The translations under genes and the position numbers were made by a program. A stretch of DNA of 64,000 nucleotides from Paenibacillus silviterrae. GTDB taxonomy: Bacteria; Bacillota; Bacilli; Paenibacillales; NBRC-103111. Under the pieces are notes generated by a model. That model saw only the letters and a program-made list of their open reading frames with translations, did not search any database and had not been told where the DNA came from. This document shows, piece by piece, positions 62,701 to 64,000 of this stretch. Location of the stretch: positions 1,302,001-1,366,000 of the forward strand of contig NZ_JASKUT010000001.1 of assembly GCF_030167925.1 (NCBI RefSeq), read 5' to 3'. How positions within the stretch are numbered: the stretch's first letter is position 1; each line of letters opens with the position of its first letter.

Positions 62701-64000
62701 TTATCGTTAGCCTCACTGCCTGACATATCATTTGATACGGACGATAATGTTGATCCCCAATTTTCTCCGTCTTTGCTTAAGTAGAATGAATACTGGCTTC
62801 CTGTTTTCTCTATCTTCAGATACACCGGAGACTCACCGGAATCGGGGAACGTCCTTGTCAGACGAAGGCCATTGCGTTCGCTAGCAACGATGGTACCAGG
62901 GCCTCCATTAACCAGTCCTCTGGAGATCGAGACATAGTTATCGTCGTTCATGTAGAGAATGATCCCGGCTTCTTGACCGAAAGCGGACGGTGTAAAGGTA
63001 AGCTTCGTTTCTGCATAGAAGTCTTGTGGCGGCGCTTGAGCAACCAGTACGTTTTTGGCCGTGTTAGTAGCACCTTCCAATGTACCGGGTTGTATCGTAA
63101 TGTCAAGCGTTGTACCTGTATAGAGGTAGTGCGATTTATCCTCACGTATCCAAGTCCAGTCTTTTTCCTGCAGCCCCGAAGTAAAATCATCAAATGCACG
63201 GGAGTACTCCGTTTGATTCACATCGATAAGGTTTCCTGTGCGCTTTTCACGCAATCCCTTCACGTTCGTTGCTTGCGGGAATACGATTCCGCCGTAATCC
63301 TCCAGATGGAGCCACTTTACATTCTTCATCTCCTCAAACCAGCCGATCGAAGACTGCTTCTGAACGCCATCTACTGTAAGAGTATTGTTCCCTTGGGAAT
63401 TCAGGAAACGATTCTCCACAATCGTCTCAATCGTTCTACCCGATGTGCTCTTTATTCCTGCACCTAAGGATACTACTTCTTCGTCAAATAAAAACCACGA
63501 CTTTTTGGCTGACAGGTCTTTTCCGTTAGGATGGTGGTGAATAAGATAGTCGACACCGGCCGTGCCATACGTACCGTCCAACGAAACACCTCCCACCCAA
63601 TCCTTTTTCGCATATTGATGCTTTCCGGCACCATCGGGAATCGTCGGATCCCGGTCTACAGTAATACCCGGCAATCGTTGGGGATCTATTGTGTACTGGT
63701 AATTGAACGAATAGTCGGAGGGCTTCATGAAAAAGAACGCTGCACCATCGGAAGTATAATAGCCTTTCGTATTAACGTTATGTATAGACTCATAGCTTTT
63801 CGTACGTGTAGAGTGCATTGCCACATCAAACAGCCAATTCGGTCTGCGATGAACGACGCGATCCTGATTATAAAACTGATAATTCCCCACTTGCTCCGGG
63901 CGCTCGGGAATGCTTGGGTCCTGTAATATGTCTTGATATTTCGTCGTGACCCAGATGGAGTTTTGTAAAAATAAATCCGTATATCCCTGTTTTAAATTAG
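59712..64000 (-). CDS. PL8-family polysaccharide lyase with multiple concanavalin-like modules, 5' end outside the window
   Basis: The frame is open to the right edge, so at least 1429 codons belong to this gene and its start is not in view. The GTG at 63890 is internal. The visible part begins in the PL8 super-sandwich region: RVVHRRPNWLFDVAMHSTRT, NVNTKGYYTSDGA and DPQRLPGITVD match hyaluronate/chondroitin/xanthan lyases. The helical toroid with the catalytic Asn-His-Tyr trio would lie upstream. LWIDHGVNPQNGTYSYITLP continues the lyase sandwich after an inserted module. From about residue 597 of the 63890 frame, concanavalin-like modules (DUF1349/beta-xylosidase C-terminal type) follow to the end. 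It should be a secreted enzyme acting on hyaluronan-, chondroitin- or xanthan-like polymer. Confidence 0.9.
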   Translation of the reverse strand, partial: NLKQGYTDLFLQNSIWVTTKYQDILQDPSIPERPEQVGNYQFYNQDRVVHRRPNWLFDVAMHSTRTKSYESIHNVNTKGYYTSDGAAFFFMKPSDYSFNYQYTIDPQRLPGITVDRDPTIPDGAGKHQYAKKDWVGGVSLDGTYGTAGVDYLIHHHPNGKDLSAKKSWFLFDEEVVSLGAGIKSTSGRTIETIVENRFLNSQGNNTLTVDGVQKQSSIGWFEEMKNVKWLHLEDYGGIVFPQATNVKGLREKRTGNLIDVNQTEYSRAFDDFTSGLQEKDWTWIREDKSHYLYTGTTLDITIQPGTLEGATNTAKNVLVAQAPPQDFYAETKLTFTPSAFGQEAGIILYMNDDNYVSISRGLVNGGPGTIVASERNGLRLTRTFPDSGESPVYLKIEKTGSQYSFYLSKDGENWGSTLSSVSNDMSGSEANDKLFMGLFAQGGYEASVPETVASFDYFRFWSTASYLPLWIDHGVNPQNGTYSYITLPNQTTEEVNQYSSNPDIEIIQNDTTIQAVREKSLGIVAAHFWNAGTVDLITSPQPAAIMTGTKEGSFTVSASDPTHKQASLRVEINKPGLSVLHKDPTVAVVQMSPTIILNIDTSNSLGKTHKITFSTDDTAPAPIEVTIPQTKDFFDDATLNGTWSWVREDSTNWNLAERPGHLRMKTTNGDIWFANSNQKNILLQAIPYTNYEMETKLDFHPTKNNQSAGLIVYQDDDHYLKVSRSYTNGNIYSFTKEIAGKGTNQTIADPIPVTLSVYTTPVTSSVYANQTTSDSMSVTASVYLKLSKEGTTYSAYYSTDRINWTIIGSPYKDVTLTAAKAGLHAMHSSTAPSIPADFDYFVAKPFAAHGNDTFNAPTLGDQWKWVREDSNAWSLTSSPGSLRIATQSGDIWFAGNTQKNILVQQPQSNDFEITTKLTFNPTQNNQAAGLIVYGDDDNYLNLSRSFSGGKGFVFIKEIAGQGSKQTAVDTMGDYVYFRLTKSDNTYTAYYSGDGLNWVQVGTPYKNVSIGNPKVGLHAMHSGSAPGMNADFDYVTLSSFHKENGSTSFAGTSVDPNWSWVREDSSMWSLSAKPDSMRITAQDGNLWAATNNQKNILLQQPQTDSNFEVETKLSFDARGDEQAAGLIVYTDDQNYVKLDRYYSESGDVAETFNSSTLDTSWSWVRQDAAKWSLTANSGKMRITTQSGDIWYAGNTQKNILLRTPPFTDFDITTRLTFTPTQNNQAAGLIIYQDDDNYIKLNRSYSNGKFLVFSKEIAGAASKQTVEDSVMSDTISLRLTKLGTTITAFYSVDGIEWTQVGTAFTDVVLVNSKVGLNAMHSSSALSINADFDSFDITRKYAKSFALITEVKGVASIQSFGDPVTGPVYLKLAKAGNEYSAFYSSDGRTWHVLGIAKGIAIPNPKIGIQARHGNVIQPMLQADFDYVKVKY
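59715..62102 (-). repeat. array of concanavalin-like modules in the lyase tail, one nested in another
   Basis: Each module reads W-x-WVREDS, then NQKNILLQ or a variant, QAAGLIVY-x-DD-x-NY, YSAYYS-x-DG-type and ADFDYF. Module 2 spans 61470-62102 and module 3 spans 60888-61448. Module 4 begins at 60860 and stops at 60561 after NYVKLDRYYSESGD. A complete module 5 occupies 59994-60560, and the missing second half of module 4 (VYLKLAKAGNEYSAFYSSDG to ADFDYVKVKY) follows at 59715-59990. A further module lies at 62613-63197 inside the PL8 sandwich. Confidence 0.8.

Noticed and set aside
63890..63890. Apparent GTG start of the PL8-type protein
   Set aside because: The frame remains open to base 64000 and the upstream codons (QDILQDPSIPERPEQ) continue a PL8-like sequence, so the GTG is internal.
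1..64000. tRNA, rRNA, CRISPR arrays, complete insertion sequences or prophage genes
   Set aside because: None seen: no cloverleaf-like sequence, no evenly spaced repeat-spacer pattern and no intact transposase or integrase frame.

Overview
The window looks like an accessory, carbohydrate-scavenging part of a Paenibacillus- or Cohnella-like Gram-positive genome. Supporting signs are strong purine-rich Shine-Dalgarno sites, solute-binding lipoproteins with short lipobox signals, LplB/LplC-type sugar permeases, a membrane-anchored AraC-type sensor, and a run of secreted or cytoplasmic uronan-degrading enzymes. Almost everything reads on the minus strand; the only convincing plus-strand gene is a ROK-family repressor at about 40.2-41.4 kb. 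The species assignment is inference.

Region 1 (1-19.3 kb) appears to be one long minus-strand catabolic transcription unit. It encodes, in reading order: a NagA-type deacetylase, a threonine-synthase-like PLP enzyme, a Gfo/Idh/MocA dehydrogenase, a metallo-beta-lactamase-fold hydrolase, an aspartoacylase-like deacylase, a DapA/NanA-type lyase, an MFS transporter, an IclR regulator, a complete Opp/Dpp-type ABC importer, two paralogous leaderless beta-propeller glycosidase-like proteins, two more Gfo/Idh/MocA dehydrogenases, and the start of a D-threonine-aldolase/DSD1-like enzyme. The mix suggests import and intracellular dismantling of an amino-sugar or sugar-amino-acid conjugate. A KdgR/IclR-like palindrome lies before the first gene and a degenerate copy lies before the importer.

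Region 2 (19.9-41.5 kb) is a polysaccharide-utilisation locus for a sulfated, uronate-containing glycan. It holds five heparinase II/III-type lyases (one frameshifted), a GH88 unsaturated glucuronyl hydrolase, a sulfatase, a DUF3604 PHP-like protein and two solute-binding lipoproteins without permeases. A divergent ROK regulator sits at its head with a good promoter (TTGACA-18-TATGAT) and a cre-like site. Lyases and binding proteins come as paralogous pairs, suggesting module duplication.

Region 3 (41.5-46.1 kb) is visibly AT-richer. It carries a primase-helicase gene of the TOTE conflict-system type broken by two frameshifts, a PIN-domain toxin-antitoxin pair and shreds of coding sequence. 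A roughly 80-125 bp direct repeat occurs at 19.5, 42.1 and 45.9 kb, so that copies bracket both the uronan locus and this island.

Region 4 (46.2-64 kb) is a second sugar locus. It holds a GH106-like glycosidase, a BNR/sialidase-like propeller, an atypical DapA-fold protein, a solute-binding protein with LplC/LplB permeases, an AraC-type membrane sensor, a second paralogous solute-binding protein, and the 3' part of a giant PL8-family lyase. The lyase carries several concanavalin-like modules, one of which appears inserted inside another.
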